Shown here: one piece after another, positions 34,302 through 43,995 of the stretch
Layout of the letters: the number at the start of each line of letters is the position of its first letter
Position numbering within the stretch: position 1 is the stretch's first letter
Assembly (NCBI GenBank): GCA_032690845.1
Contig: CM064422.1
Span: forward strand, 1,860,001 to 1,924,000
From: Eleusine coracana subsp. coracana
Taxonomy: Eukaryota; Streptophyta; Magnoliopsida; Poales; Poaceae
Length of the DNA stretch: 64,000 nt
Reading direction: 5' to 3'
The notes under the pieces: generated by a model
The model's input: only the letters and a program-made list of their open reading frames with translations
Told to the model about the DNA's origin: nothing
The model's database searches: none
Position numbers and translations under genes: made by a program

Positions 34302-36483
34302 GGGTTTATTTTTTTTAGAAAAATTGGCCGTGCACTAGAATTTTTGTGCGGAGTTGTTGCCTTGAGATCGGTATTACTTATTTAGTGTCTCTGTTGTGCT
34401 ATCGATCTTTATTTCGCCATTGATAACTCTAAAGATTTCTTCAAAGATTAGATTGGGTATTCTCAGTAGCAAAATAAGTTAACTCCTATTGAGAAGAAAA
34501 CCTTGAAAAAAGTGGCATGTAAAAGTCGGATTTAAATGTGACAATAAAAGTAAATCACTATAAGTTAATGAGTGAAAAAAGAAGAAGAAAAACAAGGATC
34601 GATTGTCTATATGATATTGTAGATGCTTCTAATCTCTGGGTCTCTACTATTTCAAAAATGCTAATCTAGTCAGTGCCACTGGGTGTGTACATATATGTGT
34701 CATCACCATCTATGTTGTTAATATATTCTATCTATAAAGCTTTGAAAACCCAATATTGCCCACCACTCTGCCCACGCGTTGATGGACGAAGGACACTTTC
34801 CTTTTTTTTTACTCATTCCTTAGTCATTGAATGGTCAACAGTGGCATACCGGATTAGTTGTTTTGTGATGACAGATCCTGGATTTAAGACATGGGCATAC
34901 AATAATATCCCAAAAAAATAACCATGTGGTTTACTTTATTGTTTGTGCATCTATATCATTATTGAATTTTGGTTCACTAAAATATCACTGAGTCCTTAGA
35001 TATGCATTTAATCCATTGCAAATAAAAAATGAAGCAAGTGAATTAAAGTGTTAAAAAATATACCTAGATATGAATATATTTTTTGCAGGCTTTAAGATTC
35101 TTTTTTTTTCCTCGCTTATGGAAGCAACCAATTGACTACTAAGCATTGAACATGCTGACGGTAATGTTTTGTAGCAATATGTGAGTGAGCGGATGTGTGA
35201 GTAGAAGGTGCTTAATCCTTCACAAATTCTGTAGAATATATTACAAATATCATTAGTGTCGTATAAATCAACATCATGTTTACTACTTGCTACCGAAAAT
35301 TGAGACTTGCATTGAATTAATCAATAACATGTAAAAGAATTAGAGTTAAACCCAAGTGTGTGTGTGAAATTAGTAGGAAACTTACTCTTAATATTTGATC
35401 AACTCAATGTCATCTTGAATGAAACTTTTTTGTGTATCCTGCAATATACATTTACGTTATAAGTACTATCTTTTAGGTTTTAATATGTTAAAGGTCATGA
35501 ACTATGATCTGACCAGATTACTTACTTTGAAATTTTATTTGATTTAATTATGCTCAATGGCTTCTGATTTGCAAAACAAGGATAAAAAATTGAATTGTTT
35601 TTTTGTGAAGGGGTTAGATGAAAGAGCATAGAGGAATGATGTCATGGTGGAAGGACCGTTAAACAATTATATGGTTCATGAAGTGTTTATATAAAAAATC
35701 ATAGAGGTGTGGTGGAAGGATCGAAAATGTTTAATTTATTTTCTATTTCTTAAAGGGGGCAGATATAAGACCTCCATGCGTAATCAAACCTTATTTTTCT
35801 ATATGGAGCGATACAACGAATTGAGAAATTTCAGAGTGACATGCCATGACTCTTTTACAAGGAAACACACACGTTTTTTATATATAGAGATTTGTCTACT
35901 TTTGATCATATATTGTGTCCACCCCTATAACTAACCTTCCTTTTTATATTGTATGAACCCAATATTTTTCTTTTTATCTCTACATCCGCTTCCTCTTTCT
36001 TCCGATCTAGATATGGATCACGCCGAAGAATGCCCGCACCTACCGCATCGAAGGACACCACTTTGGGCCATTAATCTACCTCGTTGAGGTATTTCACCCT
36101 ACGCCACCCTGCTGGAGAACTGTTGTCCCCGACCTACACAGGCTAGAGGCGGCGGCGGCATGGCTCCACCTACCACTAAAGAAGATAAAGTGATGTCGAC
36201 ATAGAAAGAGAGACATGTTGAGACGGTGACCGAAGAAGAAGGTTAGATGACATTTTTAGAATCCAACTTGAATTTCTCAAATCTGACTTAGAATTTTTCA
36301 AATACGACTTGAAACTTCTGAATATTATTTAATACTTTCAAGTTAAAGTAATTTAGTTTGCTTTATTTTATTTGTTTCAGTTTTCAATCTCTGATTTACT
36401 TTTTTTTTATTTTGATACTGCAGGAAATATAGATAATAAGAGGAGGACCCGTGAAATAGCACTAATTCAATCCAGCGGTGCAC
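32998..36483. other. AT-rich spacer after the NaKR-like gene
   Basis: The first 350 bp are the likely 3' untranslated region. Beyond this are homopolymer runs (T18 then GAAAC near 33809-33831, which resembles a LINE tail in minus orientation but has no clear duplication) and an AT microsatellite. No supportable gene is seen. Confidence 0.5.
34266..34294. repeat. (AT)n microsatellite, 29 bp
   Basis: An uninterrupted AT dinucleotide run lies in AT-rich spacer DNA. Confidence 0.85.
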
Positions 36484-36654
36484 ATGAAAGAGGAGGCGAA
36501 GCAAGAACCCAAGCCAATAACAACTACTACTGATTCCATCTTCGGCACCGAAGATTTCATTAGTGTCTTGCACAATGATGTGCTCGTGCGCATACTTGGG
36601 CTGGTTGACGAGGATGATGTGTGGGACGCGGTGCCCACAGGACAGGTTGCGTGA
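36484..36654 (+). pseudogene. F-box N-terminal fragment
   Basis: A 56-residue open frame starts MKEEAKQEPKP and contains ISVLHNDVLVRILGLVDEDD, the first half of an F-box (compare LISDLHDDVLLRILGLVADA in the larger F-box copy at 48.7 kb). It stops soon after VWDAVPTGQVA, before the second half of the domain and any substrate-binding region. It is best read as a truncated copy of the local F-box family. The surrounding DNA has no matching continuation. Confidence 0.6.
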
Positions 36655-37924
36655 TATATCACGAACAGGTTGAACGACGGCGGCGCTGACATGGCCACGC
36701 TGCCATCGCATCCGCCGCCATGGCGCAGGGCCGTTGTCCATGAGCCCGTGCGACCTGTGCCAATGCACAGGGCCCCTAATTTACCGGGGCCCCAAAATAG
36801 GTTTGTCCATATACGTACGTGTACTTTTTTCCTAGCCCTTCGGCCAATGCCCAAGCCTTTTAGCGTGAAAGTTTCTTATCCATGCATTTCAATGCATGCC
36901 GAGGCAGTACGTGGGTGTTTCGATCAGAATTCTATCACTTTTTCCTGGTGGCAGCGGTCTATTCGTGTTCGACATCCAGCAACGCGGAAAAGCCATTGCT
37001 ACTATGCGCCATGGTCCATCGGCCATCACGCAGAAATCAATCTGGAAGGATGAACATGGTAGAACATGGCCGATCAGCCCATCAGTATAGCGGAACCTGG
37101 TACATCCGTTAGTTCTCTCTCTTCTAATTTCACCAAAATTTAGTCATTGTGAATGAGAACGAATGCCACATTTTAGATTTTTGCTCAGGGCCCCCACTTT
37201 TGCCGGGACAGCCTTGCCATGGCGCATCGATGGCTCCACGTGACACTAAGGCGGTCACCTCCTTCATCGGCATTGGCCAGAATAGCAAGGCTCGAACGAC
37301 GCTATACGAAGCGTGTACAATGATGACGTAGCTCAGAGGTGGGGATGACATGGCTGCGTAAGGTCAATGTGAATGTGAAAGACGAGATTACACATGTTTT
37401 ACAATTATATTTTTAGAAAATTTCTGCTATTTTTTTATAATTACATAAATATCTTATATATTTCATACCAAATTAATTAGCTATTTTATATAGAGATTTT
37501 TTATATTCTTTATATCTATATTCCTATAAATAGTAAACTGATCTTGTTGATGACATAATTCTAAATTTTAAAAATCTTTTAACAATTCATCAATTAATTA
37601 CACACGTAGCGACAAAGCGTGTCTTTTTAACTATATTTGTTTTAAATCCTGTGGCTACACATGAAGACTTTGCTAGTATGTTGTATATAGGCTCTCGTAG
37701 GTCTGCGTGGACTCATATTAAAGTGTCACGGGTCGATCGAGAGAACGCGCCGGCCGATCCGTCTGCCTCGGCGGCATGGAGACCACGCCGGCCGGCATAC
37801 CGATGACGATACGATCAGTCAATCACAGACAAGCACGGTGACGCGATGCACCGCGTAATGGAACGAGGGGGCGATAGGCAGGGGATTCGCTTCCAAGTGG
37901 ACATCGTGCATTCCGATCCGGCGG
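36655..37924. other. Spacer with patchy GC-rich segments
   Basis: No gene is seen. Two GGGCCC-rich blocks near 36768 and 37188 look similar (CAGGGCCCC and CAGGGCCCCC) but do not form convincing transposon ends. From 37380 to 37650 the DNA is very AT-rich. Confidence 0.45.
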
Positions 37925-37955
37925 GGGTGGTCGGTATTTTATTTACCGACCACCC
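37925..37955. repeat. Hairpin repeat, copy A
   Basis: A perfect 12-bp stem is made of GGGTGGTCGGTA and TACCGACCACCC, with loop TTTTATT. It is followed by GGAGCAGAATTTGGCTTTTT, a context shared in diverged form with copies B and D. Confidence 0.85.
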
Positions 37956-38991
37956 GGAGCAGAATTTGGCTTTTTTGTTTCTCTGTTTACACATGATGTC
38001 TGGTTCTGAAACTTTGTACATTGACGCAATGTAACTTGCCACAACTCCGTATAATTGTTCCAGATTTTTCACGCAGCTAGATCTCCGTCAAATGATGATT
38101 TCCTGATAAATTGTACTACGATTTACTGATAGAGATTTAGCAACCGCCCTGTGCGGAAATCATTTTAATTTTTTTTTAAATTATAAGTTCTTGGTCGAGC
38201 AGGCCTGAAAGTTTGTCGCGTCTTTGCCACACTGCAAGGCGCTTGTGCACGGGCTGCTGTCCTGGGATTTTTAGCGCTGGTGTGCTCCCGACGGATGGGG
38301 ATTATCAGGTGGTCACTATTTGGTTCGCTGACCAGGCAGCACCATGGGCTGGGCAGAGTGGACACGGCTGGCATCTCCATCCCAACGCGAGCGTGACATC
38401 TGCGGTTCTACATCGCAAGGTTGCCTGCACGCCGTGCTTGTTGTGAACCACGGCATCCTCGTAGCCATGCTCTGAATGGCATTCAACGCACTGGGATGTG
38501 AGATGAAATCTCGTTTCTGCAAGATGGTCTCCCGATCCTTCCAAAATTAATCTCTGTCGCGCCAAAAGTAACATCCTCGCCGTGGTGATCAGATCAAGAG
38601 GCCCACAACGCCGGAAACAGTGTTTGCAGGCACCGTGGCGACCTCGGCGTGCACGCAGTGCCCGCCCGATCCCCACTAAGCCCAAATAAAGACGGCCTGA
38701 ATGCCTGATCAAGGTTAAACACGGCGGCGAGTGGCGCCGCCCACGGCCACAGGCATTACAACGAACGGCGGGACGAAGATGACGCGCGGAAGCGACGGAC
38801 CAACCGGCGACGGGGACTTTCTGATAATCGCCAGCAGATCAGGGACGGCGGCTTGGCGCAGGGACCGGAGGTGTCTCAGCGTTTGGTATGGTCTGATCGA
38901 TCAACGCGGCCTCGCGTCTAGGCACGGCGGGGCGCTAGCAGATGGAGGCGGGTCGAGGAAGCGCACGCACCCGGCGCGCCAAGGTGGAAGG

Positions 38992-39024
38992 GGGGTGGTC
39001 GGTATTTCATTCACCGACAACCCC
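38992..39024. repeat. Hairpin repeat, copy B
   Basis: The left arm is GGGGTGGTCGGT and the right arm is ACCGACAACCCC, with one mismatch and loop ATTTCATTC. The 100 bp before it (CAGATGGAGGCGGGTCGAGG to CCGGCGCGCCAAGGTGGA) are repeated before copy C, about 550 bp downstream. Confidence 0.85.
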
Positions 39025-39543
39025 GAACAGAAATTTCTCTTTTTTCGTTTCTCGATCTAGAGGCCGTCGTAGATCCTGACGTTTTGGGTTGCTGCAACAC
39101 CGCACACCTCCTATCTTAGAAATTTCACAGGATTTTTCGCGTATCTGAGCCGTGGTCGATTGATGAAGATCTTTCCGGTGGGCGGGCGCGGTCGAGCATG
39201 ACATACCTGCAAGCCCTGCTTGTTGCCGGCAAGGGCGTCTCTTGCATTGGTGATCCAGGTCCAGCATTGCACCGAACACGGCGCCTTATGCTCCTGAGTT
39301 CTGACAACACGTGTACACGAAGGTGCGCGCTCTGATAGCAAATCGAGTTCAATATATATCCACTCGACGCCGCCGCGACCGTGCATCCTTCACTGTTTTG
39401 ACGCGGAACCACGCAATGAGCGGATGGATGCCAGGGGAACACCGGCGAAGCATGGGTCAGGGACGGCTTCCGGGAACGGCGGGGTGGGCGCAGATGGAGC
39501 TAGATAGAGGAAGCGCGCGTACCCGGCGCGCAAGGTGGACCAA

Positions 39544-39563
39544 GGGTGGCCGGTATTTCATTT
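39544..39563. repeat. Hairpin repeat, copy C (left arm only)
   Basis: GGGTGGCCGGTA and loop TTTCATT are present, but the right arm has been lost. The upstream context matches copy B and the downstream context (ATCTAAAAATCTCTATAGAA then TTTTTCGCGCG) matches the other copies. Confidence 0.7.
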
Positions 39564-39678
39564 CTCGCTGTATCGGATTCTGAAACCTCTTGTGTTCATA
39601 CATGGACGTACGCCTCTCATCTAAAAATCTCTATAGAATTTTTCGCGCGTTGTCGAATGAAGATATCCTGGTGGACGG

Positions 39679-39711
39679 GGGGTAGTCGGTATTTCATTTA
39701 CCGACCACCCC
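39679..39711. repeat. Hairpin repeat, copy D
   Basis: The left arm is GGGGTAGTCGGTA and the right arm is TACCGACCACCCC, a 13-bp stem with one mismatch and loop TTTCATT. It is followed by AAACAGGAATTTCTATTTTT. Confidence 0.85.
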
Positions 39712-39863
39712 AAACAGGAATTTCTATTTTTTTGTTTTCTTGGTCTGTAGACTATAGGTGGTCGAGGATCCTCTGAAACTTTGCGTATTGATGCTTTGGC
39801 GCAAGCTTGGTTCATTGAAAAATTTCCCAGAATTTTTGCGCATCGGAGCCGTGATGATCTGGT

Positions 39864-39892
39864 GGTGGTCGGTATTTCATTTACCGACCACC
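39864..39892. repeat. Hairpin repeat, copy E
   Basis: A perfect 11-bp stem is made of GGTGGTCGGTA and TACCGACCACC, with loop TTTCATT. The repeat context ends here and LEA-2-like sequence begins directly after it, so this hairpin marks a junction. Confidence 0.85.
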
Positions 39893-39894
39893 CA

Positions 39895-40258
39895 AGACGT
39901 CCACCGCGAGCCGGCGCTGCACAAAGCGAACCCGATGTGCACCTGCACGGTGGCCTCGACGGTGAGCCGCAGCGCGACGTACGTGCTCCCTGGACCGGGA
40001 TCCGGGACTCGAGCGCCTTCTCGTGCAGCACCACGGTGAAGTCGCCCACGACGCCTTTACGGGAGCAGCGCGCCAGACGCCTCGTGCGTGCGTCAGAGCC
40101 TTACGGCGCCGTCATCTTGTTCGGGTTCACGGCCGTCAGGAAGAAGTCGTCGTCCACGCGCTGCGGCTGCCCGTTCCCCGCCGCGTGCACGGTCACCGAG
40201 AGCCCGTCCACGCTGAAGCCCGGGCGGAGGATCACCACGCAGATGGTGCCGACCTAAA
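39895..40258 (-). pseudogene. LEA-2/NDR1-HIN1-like protein remnant
   Basis: Read on the minus strand from 40253, the frame gives VGTICVVILRPGFSVDGLSV, then DDDFFLTAVNPNKMT. The end of a membrane segment followed by the NPNK motif is typical of the LEA-2 domain of NDR1/HIN1-like plant defence proteins. A TAA follows soon after. Downstream comes DFTVVLHEKALESRIPVQG, then, after a frame change, TYVALRLTVEATVQVHIG, which matches the late beta strands of the same domain. The piece has a stop, a frameshift and no start, so it is a broken or captured fragment. It ends at hairpin copy E. Confidence 0.5.
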
Positions 40259-41084
40259 CGGGAGGTCGTCGGCCGGGATTCTCCAGGACGCGCCGCCACC
40301 GCTTCTCGCGCGACGAGAAGACTGAATCAACAACCGGCGAGAGCATCCGCCGCCATACGTGGCCACGCTCGTCGTCTCCTCCCAATCCCGGGACGCAACA
40401 CCCTGTCAATTGGCTCCATCTCCGGCCAGCGCGCAAAGCTCGGAACCAGCGGTGGGGGTCCTAGCGGGGAGGACGTTGCCGGCGGCGGCGGAAGCCGGCA
40501 GGGTGTCTCCGGTCCTCTCTCTCCCCGCGGCCGGGACACTTTTGCAAATCGACCCCTGGTTTGGATCGCGATGCAAATCTCAGGCGCCTTCACCTCCGAT
40601 CAATCTCAGGCGCCGGCGCGTCGCATCCGGCTCGTTGCCGCCGCGGAGGTCGTCCCCGCCTTCGATTACCTTACCTGGAGGATAGACGCCCGGAGATCCA
40701 TCCAAACTCATCGATCCGCTCGCGAGTCTACCTCCGGATCTCCTCCATTCCGCTCCCCTGTTCCGCTGAAATCGCCGGCGTTTCGACCGGCGACAACCGC
40801 GCCGCAGGTTGGTGAAAAGTTCGCCGATTCGTCACCTCGTCACCACCTATGGCGGCATTGGGTACATCCTCTTCACGAGACGGATCGATCATCTCCGTAA
40901 AAGCCAGGCGGGCAGCACACACCCCACACGGCCGGCCCTGTCCGCGACGGCGAGCAGCTTGCGGCGCCACTCGCCCCTCCTGCTCTTATTAGCTGCAGCT
41001 CCACCAACCAGCCACACGCAACTCACACGTCTGTTCTCCTGCGTCATTGGGATGCTCGAGCCCCGCCAGCATCACGACGACGCG
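40259..41084. other. GC-rich stretch without a recognisable gene
   Basis: Several open frames on both strands are possible only because stops are rare in this GC-rich DNA. None shows a family motif. It lies between the LEA-2 remnant and the coiled-coil pseudogene. Confidence 0.45.
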
Positions 41085-41347
41085 GTGGTTGTCAATAATT
41101 CCTTAGCACTTCGTCGCCGCCAGAGCCACCAGCTGGAATGTGCACACCCTCGGCCTGCTCAACAAACCATGGCGTGGACCACGTTCACCAGTAGCTCCAG
41201 GCGTTCCACACTTCCACCTGCTCGTCGATGGTGGCGTGCGCGTCGGATCGCCGTGGACACCGTCCGGTCGATGACGTCGCTGACCGCCGCCGAGATCACT
41301 TGCTCGTCGAGCTCTTCCACCATGCGCTTCGCCCGAGACAGAGACAT
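41085..41347 (-). pseudogene. Rx-type coiled-coil (NLR N-terminal) pseudogene, left arm of the inverted duplication
   Basis: The minus-strand start MSLSRAKRMVEELDEQVISA is close to MSLSRVKRKVEELGEQVVSA of the open copy at 43042. VERLELLVNVVHAMV follows, matching LERLELLVIHVHATV. A small insertion near 41162 then shifts the frame and gives a stop. In the shifted frame EQAEGVHI and DEVL of the sister copy can still be read. The copy ends near 41085. It is a decayed duplicate in opposite orientation. Confidence 0.7.
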
Positions 41348-41447
41348 CGTGCGTGGGCTGCCGCAGCGCGATCAACGTGCTGCTATGCTATCCTCGATAG
41401 TACTATTATCTTGGACTTCTGGATCGTGGCTGATGTGCATGATCTGT

Positions 41448-42021
41448 AAGAACTAATCTTGATCTGTGCACCTAGGCTAGATGCTAGCGAGGGTAATCAT
41501 GGATAGCAAATAGGTTCTGATGTTCGGGTCTAGAGGAAGGAGAGAGAGACGAGAGTTACCTGGTTTGTGAGGGTACGGAGCGGGAGCCGTCGCGGGGAGA
41601 GCCGGAGTCGGGGCAAAGCTTGTGGTGGCGTCGGTTTTCGTCATCGTGTCGGTGGCAAGGATCTCGTCGAGGGTATCGACGACATCTTGGGGAAGCGGCG
41701 ATGGCGGTCGGAGGTGTCGGAAACCTTCAGATCTGTACCGGCACTAGCCCGGTACAGCGGCGGCGAAGTGCGACGTTGTGGCGGCGGAAGGGAGGCCTTC
41801 CTGTCATTGGCTGCGCCCTACCTTTTGGATTGGGTTAGGGTTAGATCTGTTGGGGTGAACGGTGGTGTCGGTCAACCCCGTGATGCGAGTCTCGACTTCA
41901 CCCCTTTTTTTTATGGTGCAGTGTGACAGGGGGCCCACCAACCAGAGGTGGGTTGGGAGCGCCTCCGATCAGGGCGTGATCTGGGCTGTTGGGCCGCTGG
42001 GCCCAACTGGAGATCTACTAA
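41448..42021. mobile_element. 574-bp insertion in the left arm, flanked by a 10-11 bp direct repeat
   Basis: CATGATCTGTA occurs at 41438-41448 and 42022-42032. The sequence between interrupts homology with the right arm, where one copy of the related site (CAGACCATGCAC) remains. This is the footprint of an insertion with a target duplication. The termini show no clear inverted repeat or poly-A, so the class is unknown. The interior is GC-rich and carries a 119-codon open frame at 41567-41926 without recognisable domains. Confidence 0.6.
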
Positions 42022-42180
42022 CATGATCTGTATCGATCGGCCATGCAGCTGGGCGTAGGCTAAAAAACAAACTACATACATAGAATTTGACGACATCGAT
42101 TATTGGCTGCTTCTTTAGCTATATTATTATGGGCGTATGCATGTACCTTCATTATTCGCCGGACATGTCGTATGTTTTCT

Positions 42181-42819
42181 TGCTGTACATGTTGTAGGCG
42201 ACCTGATGAGCAGCCATGGATATAGGATAACAAATAATGTTTTTAGCTTTGTCACCTTCATACTGAATTTTTTCCCCGAATCCTGATTGTTTTCGGGCTA
42301 GTGTATCTGTCCACCATGGCAACTCTTGCATATCCCATATCAGCTTTAGGCCCCCCTTTGGTAGGATTTCTCTGTAAAACGGTTTCTCCAAAAAAACTGT
42401 TTTTCAGATCCTTTTAAAAAATAGATTATGTGTTGCTAATAAGGTTCATGCTGGACGTCATGTCAAAAAGAGGTTCACAAATGATGCAAGCTTTGTTTTG
42501 ATATAGATTACCTTTTCATCATATTTTCAACTATTTGATTATCATAACAATAAAAAGAGTCTTTTTTTGTTTCAGATTTGGTAAAGTAATTTCTTTATAA
42601 GATTTTTTTTACATGGTTTGATATGAACCTTAAAATATTTAATATTAAGATAATAAATACAGTAGAAGATTGCAAGGAGAAAAGATATTTCTCAAAGAAT
42701 AAAAGGAATACAATAGATGGTAGTTCTAGATGTGATTCTTCCAATATAGCGAGTTTTTATGATATTAGTGAGAATGACATGGTGCCACTGCCATGCATAC
42801 TTCAACAACACTGTATGCA
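42181..42819. other. Spacer at the centre of the inverted duplication
   Basis: About 640 bp of mostly AT-rich DNA separates the two arms. Weak similarity between the arms may extend a little into it on both sides (TACAGCAAGAA and CACAACAAGAA). No gene is seen. Confidence 0.5.
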
Positions 42820-43330
42820 CAACAAGAAGATGGCATGTCCGGCGAATGAAGGTGTATACACGCATAATAATCCAGCTAAAGAAGCAGCCAACCGATGTCG
42901 TCAAATTCTATGTGCAGCTTGTGTTTTAGCCCATGCCCAGCTGCATGGCCAGTCGATACAGACCATGCACATCAACCACGATCAAGAATTCCAAGATAAT
43001 ATCGAGTCGAGGATAGCATAGCAGCAGAGATTGATCGCACGATGTCTCTGTCTCGGGTGAAACGCAAGGTGGAAGAGCTTGGCGAGCAAGTGGTCTCGGC
43101 GGCGATCGGCGACGTCGTCGGCCGGACGGTGTCCGCGGCGGTCTGCCGGTACGACGCGCACGCCACCGTCGACGAGCAGCTGGAGCGCCTGGAGCTACTG
43201 GTCATCCACGTGCACGCCACGGTTGAGCAGGCCGAGGGCGTGCACATCCGCAGCTGGTGGCTCCGCCGGTGGCTGTGGCGGCTCCGCGATGCCGCGCTCG
43301 ACGCCGACGAGGTGCTCACGCTGTTCAGGC
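42820..43330 (+). repeat. Inverted duplication, right arm
   Basis: This is the partner of the left arm, with the same ordered blocks. It includes the leader and the first part of the open coiled-coil gene at 43042. Small indels distinguish the arms, for example 13 bp missing just before the ATG compared with the left arm. Confidence 0.85.
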
Positions 43331-43995
43331 AGCGACGTGCACGTGCTGCCCAGGAGGCTTCTGCCGCCGCCGCCGCCGGGTTGGGCGGAAATTCAGTGTG
43401 GAACGCGGCGAAGCGGGCGTTTTGGACGGCGGCCAAGAGCTTGTTGCCGTTCCGGAGCGTCGGCGACGATGAAAACGACGACATGGACAGGCTGAGCCGC
43501 ACGGTGGCGAGGATGGAGATGGTGTGCTCGGGCGTGAGCGACTTCGCCACCCTGCTTCGCCTCGAAATCAGGATGTCGATGCGGCCCAACAGATCGGAGC
43601 TTTCGCCCAGGTTCCAATCATTGGTAGTCGAAGACGACGAAGATGGGATCACCACGCTCGCAGGAGCAGACTTCGACCACGAGGTGTTCTACATCTCGCG
43701 TGGGGAGTACGTTTCCGCCGTGGTAAAGATTGGTCTGCTGATCCTGAAGCGAAACATCTTGCGAGCCATTATCGGCAACAACCAGCGCGTCGTTGTACCT
43801 CGGCGGGCCTCGAGGCTACGAATGATGCAGCTGGAGAAGAGCCGTGTAAGTGGTGTACAGATGGGAGGTGGAGCTGCAGCTAATAAGAGCAGGAGGGGCG
43901 AGTGGTTGCTGGCTGAGTGGCGCCGCGAGCTGCTCGCCGTCGCGGACAGAGCCGACCGTGCGGGGTGTGCTGCCCGCCTGGCGTTTTTTGACTGA
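43042..43995 (+). CDS. Rx-N-like coiled-coil protein without NB-ARC (truncated NLR type)
   Basis: A single open frame of 317 residues. The start MSLSRVKRKVEELGEQVVSA, then LERLELLVIHVHATVEQAEG, WWLRRWLWRLRDAALDADEV and LTLFRQRRARAAQEA, follow the four-helix Rx-N pattern of cereal NLR resistance proteins. That domain senses or signals through partner proteins. After about residue 110 the sequence continues through an NLR-like linker (NDDMDRLSRTVARMEMVCSG, FATLLRLEIRMSM) but no P-loop or other NB-ARC motif follows, and it ends with LLAVADRADRAGCAARLAFF. It may be a stand-alone CC protein, a pseudogene of an NLR, or an N-terminal exon. The domain call is by pattern recognition. A frameshifted sister copy lies in inverted orientation at 41347-41085. 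Confidence 0.6.
   Translation: MSLSRVKRKVEELGEQVVSAAIGDVVGRTVSAAVCRYDAHATVDEQLERLELLVIHVHATVEQAEGVHIRSWWLRRWLWRLRDAALDADEVLTLFRQRRARAAQEASAAAAAGLGGNSVWNAAKRAFWTAAKSLLPFRSVGDDENDDMDRLSRTVARMEMVCSGVSDFATLLRLEIRMSMRPNRSELSPRFQSLVVEDDEDGITTLAGADFDHEVFYISRGEYVSAVVKIGLLILKRNILRAIIGNNQRVVVPRRASRLRMMQLEKSRVSGVQMGGGAAANKSRRGEWLLAEWRRELLAVADRADRAGCAARLAFFD

Larger units (their letters stand above)
41085..42180 (-). repeat. Inverted duplication, left arm
   Basis: Read on the minus strand, this arm matches 42820-43330 on the plus strand. Shared blocks in order are CATGTCCGGCGAA, AGCTAAAGAAGCAGCCAA, GATGTCGTCAAATTCTATGT, CCCAGCTGCATGGCC, CCAAGATAATA, GAGGATAGCATAGCAGCA and ACGATGTCTCTGTCTCGG. The left arm also has a 574-bp insertion absent from the right arm. 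About 640 bp separate the arms. Confidence 0.85.

Noticed and set aside
36768..37200. Possible hAT element between two CAGGGCCC motifs
   Set aside because: The two motifs are in the same orientation apart from the palindromic GGGCCC core, and no 8-bp duplication is found.
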